NCBI RefSeq assembly: GCF_036016195.1 | Contig: NZ_JAYWTM010000024.1 | Span: 1-64,000 of the forward strand | Reading direction: 5' to 3' | Source of the DNA: Brenneria populi | GTDB lineage: Bacteria > Pseudomonadota > Gammaproteobacteria > Enterobacterales > Enterobacteriaceae | Length of the DNA stretch: 64,000 nt | Shown: piece by piece, positions 9,531 through 18,596 of the stretch | Position numbering within the stretch: position 1 is the stretch's first letter | Layout: the number at the start of each line of letters is the position of its first letter | Notes under the pieces: generated by a model | Told to the model about the DNA's origin: nothing | Seen by the model: only the letters and a program-made list of their open reading frames with translations | Databases searched by the model: none | Program-made: the position numbers and the translations under genes

Positions 9531-10232
9531 ATGTCTGAAATTATTTTCCGAAAAGAGGCCGGCGATTTTCAACTGTATGAAAAATCCCGCCGCGGAGCCT
9601 ATGTGCAAATCCTGCGTGATTTTTGCCTCGGGAAAATACCTTACCAAGAGTTGAGCAGCGGCAGCGTCGATCGCAAAGTTTATTTAATTAACGTCGATAA
9701 CGCGAAATATGTGCTGAAGTGGGAGCGTGAGCGGGATCCCCGGCTGGAAAAACGCATCTCGCGTTTTATCTTCGGTCCTTACTACTCCCGATTAATTTAC
9801 CGCGTCGCCGCGGCGCGCGAGCAGGGGTGTACCAAAACGGCGGATGTCTATGCCGTCGCTGAAAAGGTCAGGCACCGCGAAGCGCTGGAGAGCTATGTCC
9901 TGACGGAATATATAGAGGGCAAGCCGCTGGCCGAGCTGAGCGATTTTTCTCCCTATAAAGAGGAAATTAAAACCTGTATCGAAGACCTGCACCGTCATCG
10001 GCTGGCGTCCAACGATATTCATCCCGGCAATATTATCCTGACCGGCGACGGGCTGCGGATTATTGATTTATCCGATGCGGGAAGCCTGACCGTCTGCCGG
10101 GTGAATGACGCTTTCGCCCTGAAAAAATTCTATGACATCGATTTAAGAATCAATAACGTTATGTATCCGCTTATCGGTCTGCGCAACAAATTCCGCGCCT
10201 TTTCCAGAAAGCTGCGCGGCAAAAAGCAGTAG
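9531..10232 (+). CDS. LPS core heptose kinase-like protein (RfaY/WaaY family)
   Basis: A 233-residue protein resembling RfaY/WaaY, the kinase that phosphorylates heptose II of the lipopolysaccharide inner core. A nucleotide-binding lysine segment (KYVLKWERE), a catalytic-loop-like SNDIHPGNIIL and a metal-binding-like RIIDLSD are visible in kinase order, and the basic C-terminus is typical. It is not in an LPS cluster. Instead it lies alone between the fdhF arm and the chemoreceptor gene, divergent from hydN. Its link to formate metabolism is unknown and it may simply have been inserted here. Confidence 0.7.
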   Translation: MSEIIFRKEAGDFQLYEKSRRGAYVQILRDFCLGKIPYQELSSGSVDRKVYLINVDNAKYVLKWERERDPRLEKRISRFIFGPYYSRLIYRVAAAREQGCTKTADVYAVAEKVRHREALESYVLTEYIEGKPLAELSDFSPYKEEIKTCIEDLHRHRLASNDIHPGNIILTGDGLRIIDLSDAGSLTVCRVNDAFALKKFYDIDLRINNVMYPLIGLRNKFRAFSRKLRGKKQ

Positions 10233-10307
10233 GCGTTCGCGCGGTCCGTCGCCGCCCGCCGCGCGGGAAAATATGTTGCCGGCGCATTTCCCCCTCTTGG
10301 CGCTTGT

Positions 10308-10335
10308 CTGCAATTCGAATTATTTTGGGTATATA
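10308..10335 (+). repeat. Right-end fragment of palindromic repeat
   Basis: This stretch matches the right terminus of the palindromic element at 56328-56470 (the TTCGAATTATTTTGGGTATA core) without a recognisable left half. It lies in the roughly 300-bp gap before the chemoreceptor gene, in which I see nothing else except that gene's promoter region. Confidence 0.6.
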
Positions 10336-10539
10336 CTTTATTTACCCGAACTCTGGCAAGGCGTTTTGACTTTCATGCGCGTTGCGCCCGTTTTAAGGAT
10401 ATCCGTTTCTCTCTTGCCGCGTTGTTTCTTCCGCCATGCGCGCTGCGGCGGATTATCGGCTATAGGCATCATTAAAAAATAAGCATTGTCACCGTGATAT
10501 TGGATGTAAGCGTTATATGATGAATATATGGAGTTTATT

Positions 10540-12189
10540 ATGAGCTTTCTAAAAAATATCAGCATAAGAATTATGGTGCTAATTATTGTGGCTTTCCTGC
10601 TGATAGTCTGGGGGGCGGCCACGGGCTATAGCCTCTACTCGCTCCATCAGGCTACTGATTTAATTAATAAAAATGAAACACAGCGAAAAACTTACGCTTA
10701 TTTGGTCTATGGCAGCGATCAATACTTTAGAGCCGTTACCCGTATGGAACGGACCATGGATTATTTGCAGCGCGGCGATCCGGACAGCGCGAAGAATACG
10801 CTGGATATGGCGCAGAGCGCCATAAAGAACACGCGGGAAGCGCTGGCGAAGTTTAAATCATCGGAGCATATCGGGGTGGATCGGCAAGCGATTGACGATA
10901 TTACCAATAACTGGTCAACGTTAATTTCAACGGCCATTGATCCGATGAATGCCGCGCTGCAACAAAATAATCAAGAGCGATTTGAGCAAATATTTCGCGA
11001 TGTTTATCCGCCGATAAGTTTGACCTTCGGCGATAACATCAAGGCATATACCGATCAAATTACCGCGGCGGAATTTGCTCCGGTGGTGAATGAATACAAT
11101 ATCGATAATCGCAATGTTCTGATCGCGGCCATGGTTTTCGGCGTCATGGTATTGATATTCACCGAGTACTATTTAAGAAATTATCTGGTGATACCGATCG
11201 GGGTGCTTAAGTCGCATCTGGCTCAGCTGACCTCCGGCCGGCTGGCGGACGAGCTGGCCGAATTCGGCAGCAACTGCGCAGGGCGATTGATTCCTGATAT
11301 CAAACGGTTGCAGAAAAGCCTGCGCGATACCGTCACGGTAATTCGCCAAAGCGCCACGGCGATCGATAACGGTACCACGAACATTAAAAACGGCAACGAT
11401 GACCTCTCCAGCCGGACCGAGCAGCAGGCGGCGGCGCTTCAGGAAACTGCCGCCAGCATGGAGCAGATCAGCGCTACGGTAAAACAAACCGCGCAAAACG
11501 TTTATCAGGCGCGAGAACTGGCGCAGGAAGCTTCCGGCGTGGCGACCAGGGGCGGCGAAATCAGCGACGGCGTGATGACCACCATGGATGAGATTAGCGC
11601 CAGCTCGCGTAAGGTGGCCGATATTACCACGGTGATTAACGGCATCGCCTTTCAGACCAATATTCTGGCGCTCAATGCGGCGGTTGAAGCCGCCCGAGCC
11701 GGAGAACAGGGCCGGGGGTTCGCGGTGGTGGCGGGGGAAGTGCGGATCCTGGCGCAGCGCAGCGCGCAGGCGGCGAAAGAGATTGAAACGCTGATCGCCG
11801 AGTCCGTATCCCGCGTCTCTGCCGGCGCCAGCCTGGTTCGCCAGTCCGGCGAAGCGATGGCGGCGATTATCGGCGCGATTAGTCATCTGCACGAGCGGAT
11901 TGGCGAAATCGCGGCCGCTACCGATGAGCAAACGCGCGGCATCAGTCAGATTAGCCAGGCGATCCACGAAATAGACGGGGTGACGCAGCAGAACGCGGCG
12001 CTGGTATTACAATCGGCGGAAGCCGCGGCCAGGCTGGATAAACAGACCAGCGAACTGACGGCGGCGGTGGGGGTTTTTCAGCTTGAGGAGCAGGCCGGCC
12101 GACAGGCGGAGGCGCGGCGGGAGAGCGTCGCGCCCCGGGCGATGACGGGGCGAACGCCGCTGCTGTCGGTAGGCGAGCGCCGGGGATAA
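10540..12189 (+). CDS. Methyl-accepting chemotaxis protein
   Basis: A 549-residue transmembrane chemoreceptor. It has a first membrane segment (about residues 8-30), a periplasmic four-helix-type sensor, a second segment (about 188-210), a HAMP region, and a long cytoplasmic signalling coil with the hairpin tip AFQTNILALNAAVEAARAGEQGRGFAVVA. The start at 10540 (MSFLKN) follows a GGAG site by 6-7 bases; the in-frame ATG at 10528 lacks one. The C-terminus ends SVGERRG with no NWETF-type pentapeptide, so adaptation would depend on other receptors. Its ligand is unknown. Its place inside the formate hydrogenlyase locus hints at anaerobic or formate-linked taxis. Confidence 0.9.
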   Translation: MSFLKNISIRIMVLIIVAFLLIVWGAATGYSLYSLHQATDLINKNETQRKTYAYLVYGSDQYFRAVTRMERTMDYLQRGDPDSAKNTLDMAQSAIKNTREALAKFKSSEHIGVDRQAIDDITNNWSTLISTAIDPMNAALQQNNQERFEQIFRDVYPPISLTFGDNIKAYTDQITAAEFAPVVNEYNIDNRNVLIAAMVFGVMVLIFTEYYLRNYLVIPIGVLKSHLAQLTSGRLADELAEFGSNCAGRLIPDIKRLQKSLRDTVTVIRQSATAIDNGTTNIKNGNDDLSSRTEQQAAALQETAASMEQISATVKQTAQNVYQARELAQEASGVATRGGEISDGVMTTMDEISASSRKVADITTVINGIAFQTNILALNAAVEAARAGEQGRGFAVVAGEVRILAQRSAQAAKEIETLIAESVSRVSAGASLVRQSGEAMAAIIGAISHLHERIGEIAAATDEQTRGISQISQAIHEIDGVTQQNAALVLQSAEAAARLDKQTSELTAAVGVFQLEEQAGRQAEARRESVAPRAMTGRTPLLSVGERRG

Positions 12190-12295
12190 TGCTCGGCGAC
12201 GTTGCTGAACGCGGGCTTAAGCGTTGCCGCCGCTTATGCGCTTATCCGGGCGCGGCGACGCGCCCCTGGTTTCACCGCCATCCGCGCGGCGCGGT

Positions 12296-12775
12296 TTAGC
12301 GCCGCTGAAACCCGCCGTCTCCTTGCCACTCCGCCAGCCGCCGGTAAATCCGCTCCACCGCCCGCTCCACTTCCTGACTAAGCGGGAAATAGAACGCGAC
12401 GAGCGCCGGCTGAATGCCGAGGAAGATCACCTCGGGAATATCCTCTTGCAAACTGTCGATAAGAAAATTCAGCGGCAGGTTATGCGTATTCATCAGTAAA
12501 TCCTCGGCGATGCGCTCCGGGTCGAGGATGCGTATCGCGCCGGGCGGCAATCCCATGTCGCTGGCATCCACCACCAGCAGCCGCTTAGGCTTCAGAAGGC
12601 GAAGCCGGTGGGCCGCGTTTTCGGGAATGACGCCGCCGTCAATCACCGACCAGCCCGCTACCGGATCGCGCATCATGCGTTCGGCCAGCAGCGGCCCGGC
12701 GCCGTCGTCGCCCATCATGCTGTTGCCGACGGCGAGCACCATATTGTCGGTGCGTGGGTTAAGTTCAGTCATCAA
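12296..12775 (-). CDS. hycI: Hydrogenase maturation endopeptidase HycI
   Basis: A 159-residue protease of the HycI/HybD family. It removes the C-terminal tail of the hydrogenase large subunit after nickel insertion. The motifs GNSMMGDDGAGP, DASDMGLPPG and THNLPL match E. coli HycI. Its start overlaps the end of hycH by 11 bases, making it the last gene of the hyf operon. Its substrate would be HyfG, which carries a 32-residue tail after the CTDR cleavage site. Confidence 0.93.
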   Translation of the reverse strand: MMTELNPRTDNMVLAVGNSMMGDDGAGPLLAERMMRDPVAGWSVIDGGVIPENAAHRLRLLKPKRLLVVDASDMGLPPGAIRILDPERIAEDLLMNTHNLPLNFLIDSLQEDIPEVIFLGIQPALVAFYFPLSQEVERAVERIYRRLAEWQGDGGFQRR

Positions 12776-13169
12776 TTCGTCTCACCATCAAATAGAGCGC
12801 CGTTTCCCGTTCAATCGCCAGCAGATAGGCGAGCAGGGTGGCGGTCCAGTCGGGATAGGCATCCCCGGCGTCGGATAAGCGGCTAAAAGCCCGCCCCAGC
12901 ATCCCGGCGTGGCTGCTATCAATGACGATCTCGCCGAACTTCATCAGCCCGGCCATTTTACGCCGCGCTTCCCCCTCGGGAAGTTGATCGATCCACTGCC
13001 GGTAGCCCGTCAGCGGGCAGCTCAGTATCCGTTTCAGACAGTCGATCACCCCGACGTGGTGGCCGATCGACAGCGAGTAGTACATCACCTGCTGCGCCTG
13101 TTCCGGCACTTTATCCTTGCTGTCGAGGAACTTCTGATTCAGCGCGTAGAATATCGCCTGGCTGTTCAT
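12765..13169 (-). CDS. hycH: Formate hydrogenlyase assembly protein HycH/HyfJ
   Basis: A 134-residue protein matching E. coli HycH and HyfJ (AQQVMYYSLSIGHHVGVIDCL, FGEIVIDSSH, LYLMVRRI). HycH is a small soluble protein needed to build the hydrogenase component of formate hydrogenlyase. It overlaps hyfI by 4 bases and hycI by 11, so it is translationally coupled in the operon. Confidence 0.88.
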   Translation of the reverse strand: MNSQAIFYALNQKFLDSKDKVPEQAQQVMYYSLSIGHHVGVIDCLKRILSCPLTGYRQWIDQLPEGEARRKMAGLMKFGEIVIDSSHAGMLGRAFSRLSDAGDAYPDWTATLLAYLLAIERETALYLMVRRIDD

Positions 13170-13957
13170 CGGTAGCGCTCCCCCTTGAGCAGTGACAGAT
13201 AAATGTGTTGCAAGCGTCCGACGATTTCATTCAGCCGCGGATCGTTATGCGCCTGCAGCCAGTCGCGGATGCGCCGGTCGAAGCCCTCCGGCGGCTGATT
13301 TTCCAGCCGGGCCAAAAAGGCGTCGCAGATCTCCCGCCCCTGACGATAGCCGGCCATACGCCGGGCTTCCCGCTCCAGCAGTACGCGCAGATCCAGCGGC
13401 GCGTGCGGATGAATCAGGGCGGCCGTCTCATCCTCTCCCTGTCGGTGTTCGCTGCCGTGCAGTTTTTGCTCCAGCAGGCCCAGCGCGACGGCGAAGCCGT
13501 AAAGGGTGGCGGCGGGCGTCGGCGGACAGCCGGGAATATAAACGTCTATCGGCACGATGGTATCGCTGCCGCCCCAGACGCAGTAGAGATCGTGGAAAAT
13601 CCCGCCGCCGCAGCCGCAGGCGCCGTAAGAGATACAAATTTTCGGATCGGGGGCGGATTCATAGGCGCGCAGCGCGGGGGTGCGCATGGCGCGGGTCACC
13701 GCCCCGGTGAACAGCAGAATGTCGGCATGGCGGGGCGAGGCCACCACTTTGATGCCGAAACGCTCGGCGTCGAACACCGGGGTTATGGCGGCGAAAATCT
13801 CTATTTCACAGCCGTTGCAGCCGCCGCAGTCGACGCGGTAAACGTAGGCCGAGCGCCGGATATCTTTCAGCAGCGTTTTTTTCAGCCGCTGCGCCTGTTC
13901 ATCCAATGCTATCGGCGTGGTGCGGTAGTGATCGGCGCCGGTTGACCGAGTACTCAT
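13166..13957 (-). CDS. hyfI: Hydrogenase-4 small subunit HyfI
   Basis: A 263-residue electron-transferring small subunit of the membrane-bound hydrogenase, NuoB/HycG-like. It would hold the proximal [4Fe-4S] cluster through CGGCNGCE, the GACGCGGG region and GCPPTP. The start at 13957 (MSTRS) is chosen for its AAGGGAG ribosome site and because its ATG overlaps the TGA of hyfH; an open frame reaches 14062 without support. Confidence 0.92.
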   Translation of the reverse strand: MSTRSTGADHYRTTPIALDEQAQRLKKTLLKDIRRSAYVYRVDCGGCNGCEIEIFAAITPVFDAERFGIKVVASPRHADILLFTGAVTRAMRTPALRAYESAPDPKICISYGACGCGGGIFHDLYCVWGGSDTIVPIDVYIPGCPPTPAATLYGFAVALGLLEQKLHGSEHRQGEDETAALIHPHAPLDLRVLLEREARRMAGYRQGREICDAFLARLENQPPEGFDRRIRDWLQAHNDPRLNEIVGRLQHIYLSLLKGERYR

Positions 13958-14538
13958 AATTCGCTCCCTTTGATCGTCGCGGACGGGGAGCCGGCCGGCG
14001 GCTGAACGTACCGGCTCAGCGTCACATTGTCTTTGTTGACCATATTCTGTTTGCGTTTGCATTCGGGGCAGGTTTCAAAGTGGGCTCGCCGTGACTCCAC
14101 CTCTTGTGCGGATAGGCCGGACTGGGCCATCAGCGCCATCGCGTACTCCACCTCTTTTTGCGGGGCGAAAGGGCGGCGGCAAACGCGGCAGTTCAGCAGG
14201 TCGAAGGTCGCCCGCTGATAGAGATCGGCCTTGCTGGCGACGGCCATTTCGAACTCCTGCGACAGTACGATGGCGCGCGTCGGACAGACCTCCTCGCAGC
14301 GTCCGCAGAAAATGCAGCGCCCGAGAAACAGCTGCCAGGTGCGAGTGCCGCCGACGACGTCGGTTTCCATCGTCAGCGCGTTGGCCGGGCAGGCCATGGT
14401 GCAGGCGGCGCAGGCGATGCACTGTTTGGCGTCGTATTGCGGCTTGCCGCGAAAGCCGGCTGCGACATCCAGCGGTTTAAACGGGTATTTCACCGTACTG
14501 TCGCCGGCCTTGAGGATGGTTTTAAACAGTTTCAGCAT
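13954..14538 (-). CDS. hyfH: Hydrogenase-4 ferredoxin-like subunit HyfH
   Basis: A 194-residue HycF/NuoI-like protein with two [4Fe-4S] motifs, CIACAACTMACP and CIFCGRCEEVCP. Two further CxxC pairs (CRVC and CPEC) may bind metal. It carries electrons from the formate-oxidising side toward HyfI. It sits between hyfG (11-base gap) and hyfI (ATGA overlap). Confidence 0.92.
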   Translation of the reverse strand: MLKLFKTILKAGDSTVKYPFKPLDVAAGFRGKPQYDAKQCIACAACTMACPANALTMETDVVGGTRTWQLFLGRCIFCGRCEEVCPTRAIVLSQEFEMAVASKADLYQRATFDLLNCRVCRRPFAPQKEVEYAMALMAQSGLSAQEVESRRAHFETCPECKRKQNMVNKDNVTLSRYVQPPAGSPSATIKGSEL

Positions 14539-14549
14539 GATGCATCCCT

Positions 14550-16289
14550 CTACTTGAGCGGCGAACGGGTGCGTTCCAGGCCGTAACGCTCCATTTCTTT
14601 ATAAGGCACCGTGGTGATTTTCCGTTTGCGCACATCGACCAGCGTTACCCGGTCGGTGCAGGAGTAACAGGGATCCAGGCTGCCGATAATCAGCGGCGCG
14701 TCGGAAACGGTGTTGCCGCGCAGCATGTAGCGCAGCACCGGCCAGTTGGCGTAGGTGGCGGCGCGGCAGCGCCAGCGAAACAGCTTCTGGTTGTCGCCGG
14801 TCATGCTCCAGTGGATGTCTTCGCCGCGCGGCGCTTCGGAAAAGCCCAGGGCGAATTTGTGCGGCCGATAGGTGAAATGTTCGTTGAGCAGCGGCCCTGC
14901 CGGCAGATTGTCCAGCGCGTATTCAATCATCGCCATCGAGGTGAAGATCTCGCGCACCCGCACCAGCACGCGGGAATAGACGTCGCCCGCATCCAGATGA
15001 TGCAGCTCCATCGGCAGATCCGCATAGCCGGCGTAAGGGTGGTCGATGCGCATATCCCGCTGAAAACCGCTGGCGCGGATCATCGGGCCGACCGGGCTGT
15101 AATCGCGGGCGACCTGCTTATTGAGGATGCCGATCCCCTGGGTGCGCTGCGCCATGTTGGGCGTGGAGAGCAACATATCGGTCAACTGGCTCACCTCGGC
15201 GCGCATTTCGCGGATCAGCCTGATGGTCTTTAAGCGATCCTCTTTCAGGATGTCGTGCCGGATGCCGCCGATCAGATTCAGACCGTAGGTTTTTCGCGCG
15301 CCGGTCAGCATTTCCGCGATGGTCATCGACTTTTCGCGCACGCGGAAAAACTGCATAAAACCGGTGTCGAAACCGACAAAGTGGCTGGCGAGCCCGATAT
15401 TCAGCAGATGGCTGTGCAGACGCTCCACCTCCAGCAAAATGCTGCGGATGGCGTGCGCCCGTGGCGGAACGGCGATGTCCAACGCATTTTCGATCGAGGA
15501 GGCGTAAGCCACGCTATGGGTAAAGCCGCAGATGCCGCACACCCGGTCCGAGAGGAAGGTCACTTCGTTATAGCCCATGCGCGTCTCCGCCAGCTTTTCC
15601 ATGCCGCGGTGGACGTAGAACAGGCGATAGTCCGCGTCGATAATCCGCTCGCCGTCGACGAACAGGCGGAAGTGTCCCGGTTCGTCCGAGGTGACGTGCA
15701 GCGGCCCGATGGGCACCACGCGGGTGGCGCCGGCGGCTTCGTTGGCGAAGACGTAGGATTCGTCGTCGCGGGTGGGCTCCGGCCGCTGGCGGTAATCCAT
15801 GGCGTCTTTGCGCAGCGGATAGAGATCGTCCGGCCAGTCGTCCGGCAGCACCAGCCGCCGCTCGTCGGGCAAACCTACCGGGATCAGTCCGTACATATCG
15901 CGCACCTCGCGCTCGCCCCAGACCGCCGCCGGTACCCGGGGCGTCACCGACGGATATTCCGGGTTATCCGGGTCGACCAGCGTTTTGACGATCACCCAGC
16001 ACTTTTCGCCCTGTTCCATCGACAGCACATAGTAAACGGCGAAGCTGCCATGCAATGAGCGTTCATCGTTGCCGAACAGCACGGAGAGCCAGCCCCCTTG
16101 CTGGTAGTAAAGGAACGCCACCACCTCGGGCAGGGCGTCCGGTTTGACGGTCAGGGTCAGCTGATTCGCCGTTTGCCACTCTTGCTCCAGAATGGCCGCC
16201 GGGAATCGCTGTCTGACCTGCGCGGCATAAGCGGCGCCGAGTCTGTCGGCAGGCGACGCCTGGCTGGAAGCTGGGGTTTCATTCATCAC
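14550..16289 (-). CDS. hyfG: Hydrogenase-4 large subunit HyfG
   Basis: A 579-residue fusion typical of HycE/HyfG: an N-terminal NuoC-like domain (about residues 1-170) and a C-terminal [NiFe] hydrogenase domain. The nickel ligands lie in RVCGICG and DPCYSCTDR. A 32-residue tail after the arginine is the predicted product of HycI cleavage. It catalyses proton reduction to hydrogen with electrons from formate. It overlaps hyfF by 11 bases. Confidence 0.95.
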   Translation of the reverse strand: MMNETPASSQASPADRLGAAYAAQVRQRFPAAILEQEWQTANQLTLTVKPDALPEVVAFLYYQQGGWLSVLFGNDERSLHGSFAVYYVLSMEQGEKCWVIVKTLVDPDNPEYPSVTPRVPAAVWGEREVRDMYGLIPVGLPDERRLVLPDDWPDDLYPLRKDAMDYRQRPEPTRDDESYVFANEAAGATRVVPIGPLHVTSDEPGHFRLFVDGERIIDADYRLFYVHRGMEKLAETRMGYNEVTFLSDRVCGICGFTHSVAYASSIENALDIAVPPRAHAIRSILLEVERLHSHLLNIGLASHFVGFDTGFMQFFRVREKSMTIAEMLTGARKTYGLNLIGGIRHDILKEDRLKTIRLIREMRAEVSQLTDMLLSTPNMAQRTQGIGILNKQVARDYSPVGPMIRASGFQRDMRIDHPYAGYADLPMELHHLDAGDVYSRVLVRVREIFTSMAMIEYALDNLPAGPLLNEHFTYRPHKFALGFSEAPRGEDIHWSMTGDNQKLFRWRCRAATYANWPVLRYMLRGNTVSDAPLIIGSLDPCYSCTDRVTLVDVRKRKITTVPYKEMERYGLERTRSPLK

Positions 16290-17937
16290 GATACATCTCC
16301 TGACGGAAAGGGGTTGGCGCCGAACGTTCAGCGGCGTGAAATCGGGGGGCGTCGGCGGGCGCGGCGCGTTGCGCGCTATACCGCCAGGGCGACGGGAGCG
16401 GGATTTCGGACTCTCTCTCGTTGCGCTGTCCCGCGCCGGCGTCGGCGACGATGGCCGTGGCGTTTTCCAGCAGGCGGATCGCCGGCTGGGGAATATGGGT
16501 GCCCATCACCAGCATCAGGATCAGCAGCAGCGCCATCGGCGCGGTGGTCATGATCCCCAGTTCGCCTTTAGCCACCGCTTGCGGACTGCCGCCCAGCACG
16601 GTGCCGGCGACCATGCGCACTAACCCGGCCAGCACCACGGTCAACAAAAGCAGCAGGATAATCGTCAGCCAGATATGTCCGGCGCCGAGCCCCGCGCTTA
16701 CGGTCATGAATTCGCTGAGGAATACGTTGAAAGGCGGCATCCCGCCCAGCGCCAGCGCTCCGCCGGCCAGCAGGGCTCCGGTGAGCGGGGCGACGCGCAT
16801 AACGCCTTTAATCGCATCCATATCGCGCGTGCCGTATTTCAGCAGTACGTTGCCGGAACCGCAGAACAGCAAGGTTTTCGCCAGGCTATGGTTCAGGGTA
16901 TGCAGCAGCGCCGCGAAAATGCCCAGCGGGCCGCCAATTCCCAGCGCCACGGCGATCAGCCCCATGTTTTCCACGCTGGAATAGGCCAGCAGGCGTTTCA
17001 TATCGCGCTGCACCAGGATCAGAAATGCGGCGATCGCCACCGACAGCATGCCGAACACCAGCAGCAGCAGACGGGGGAAATCGTCGCCGATGGCGGCGCT
17101 GACGATGATGTAATAGCGTACGATCACCAGCAGCGCGCAGTTCAGCAATACCGCGGACAATAGCGCGCTGGTCGGGCTCGGCGCTTCGCTGTGCGCGTCC
17201 GGCAGCCAGGCGTGCATCGGAAACAGGCCGGTTTTGGTGCCGAAGCCGATGATGATGAAAATGAACGCCAGATGCATCAGCGTGCCGTCCAGCTCGCCGG
17301 CATGTTTCAGCACTTCCGTCCAGAAGATGGCGTTTCCCGGCTCCGCCATCACGCCGGCGGCGTTGGCGTACACCAGCACGGTGCCGTACAGGCCGAAGGC
17401 GACGCCGACCGTACAGATGATGATGTATTTCCAGGCCGCCTCCAGCGAAGAGCGCTGTCCGTAAAGCCCGACGAGAAAGGCGGAGCTCAGAGTGGTGGCT
17501 TCGACGGCGACCCACATCATAATCAGGTTGTTGCTGGTGATGACCAGCAGCATGGTGAAAAGAAACAGATGAAAGAAGCCGTAGTAGTCGCACAGCGTGG
17601 TTACCGTGATCTCGCCGCCGTTGACCTCATGGCGCATATAGCCCATGGAGTACCACCCGGTAATAAAGCCGATGATGCCGAGAATGGCGAGGAACAGGGC
17701 GCTGAGGCTATCGAGATGCAGCCAGTTATGGAGGGCGAGAATTTCGCCGAACCGGTACACCAGCCAGACCTGCCGCATGGCGAGCGCCAACAGGGCGATA
17801 ATGCCCAATAGGTGAATAAGGCTCACCAGCGTACGCGCCCGCCCGCCGCCGAAGCGGCACAGAAAAGCCAGCAGCGCGGCGGCGAGCGGGACGGCGAGCA
17901 GGGGGAGGAGAAGATCGGTACTGGTCATGTCGTTCAC
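16279..17937 (-). CDS. hyfF: Hydrogenase-4 membrane subunit HyfF
   Basis: A 552-residue multi-spanning protein of the NuoL/M/N antiporter-like family. The hallmark charged and histidine residues of a proton pathway are seen (MMWVAVEATTLSSAF, GLFPMHAWLPDAHSEAP, LLHTLNHSLAKTLLF). It is slightly longer than E. coli HyfF because of a hydrophilic C-terminal tail of about 60 residues. hyfF is one of the extra membrane subunits that distinguish hydrogenase-4 from hydrogenase-3. Confidence 0.92.
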   Translation of the reverse strand: MNDMTSTDLLLPLLAVPLAAALLAFLCRFGGGRARTLVSLIHLLGIIALLALAMRQVWLVYRFGEILALHNWLHLDSLSALFLAILGIIGFITGWYSMGYMRHEVNGGEITVTTLCDYYGFFHLFLFTMLLVITSNNLIMMWVAVEATTLSSAFLVGLYGQRSSLEAAWKYIIICTVGVAFGLYGTVLVYANAAGVMAEPGNAIFWTEVLKHAGELDGTLMHLAFIFIIIGFGTKTGLFPMHAWLPDAHSEAPSPTSALLSAVLLNCALLVIVRYYIIVSAAIGDDFPRLLLLVFGMLSVAIAAFLILVQRDMKRLLAYSSVENMGLIAVALGIGGPLGIFAALLHTLNHSLAKTLLFCGSGNVLLKYGTRDMDAIKGVMRVAPLTGALLAGGALALGGMPPFNVFLSEFMTVSAGLGAGHIWLTIILLLLLTVVLAGLVRMVAGTVLGGSPQAVAKGELGIMTTAPMALLLILMLVMGTHIPQPAIRLLENATAIVADAGAGQRNERESEIPLPSPWRYSAQRAAPADAPRFHAAERSAPTPFRQEMYRDE

Positions 17938-18590
17938 CCTTTCAACGCGGTTAGCTGTTGCGCATCCAGCGTGTGGAGCGTGCGGTGGATTTTGCGCGCC
18001 ATCAGGGCCATGACCAGCACCGCGAAAATCGCGTCGGTGGCGATGCCGATCTCCACCAGCTCGGGCGCCCGGTACGCCAGCAGCGCCAGCGTCAGGTGGG
18101 CGCCGTTCTCCATCAGGCAGTAGCCGAAAACCTGCTTGAGGATATTACGCTGGGTGACGATGCACAGCAGGCCGATCATAAAGTGCCCGAGGGATACCGC
18201 CAGCGCCGGTTTCAGCGCGCCGACCAGCGGCAACGCGACCGGCTCGACCACGAAGTAACACAGCAGCACAATCAGGGCGGCCAGCAGGATAATCACCGCC
18301 GGGCCGACCACGCCGCCATCCGCCTGCTGATCGTCCAGCTTGCGGAACGCCCGGTACATAATCACCGGGACCAGTATGACTTTGGTGACGAAGGCGCTCA
18401 GGGACCAGAGATAAAGCTGACGAGCCTGCAGCAGTTCGGCCAGCGAGAAGAAGATCAGCACCAGCACCAGCGACTGTAGCGCATACAGGCAGGCCGACAG
18501 CGTCGGGCGGCGGGCGCAGATTACCAGCAGAGAGGTGATAATCAGCAACCCGGCCAGGTTATTAACGATCAGGGATCCAGTCATCATCAT
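17934..18590 (-). CDS. hyfE: Hydrogenase-4 membrane subunit HyfE
   Basis: A 218-residue integral membrane protein with about six to seven predicted helices and a NuoK-like C-terminal part (LTLALLAYRAPELVEIGIATDAIFAVLVMAL). Length and order match HyfE (about 216 residues). It overlaps hyfF by 4 bases and sits 6 bases after hyfD. Confidence 0.9.
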   Translation of the reverse strand: MMMTGSLIVNNLAGLLIITSLLVICARRPTLSACLYALQSLVLVLIFFSLAELLQARQLYLWSLSAFVTKVILVPVIMYRAFRKLDDQQADGGVVGPAVIILLAALIVLLCYFVVEPVALPLVGALKPALAVSLGHFMIGLLCIVTQRNILKQVFGYCLMENGAHLTLALLAYRAPELVEIGIATDAIFAVLVMALMARKIHRTLHTLDAQQLTALKG

Positions 18591-18596
18591 TTATCC

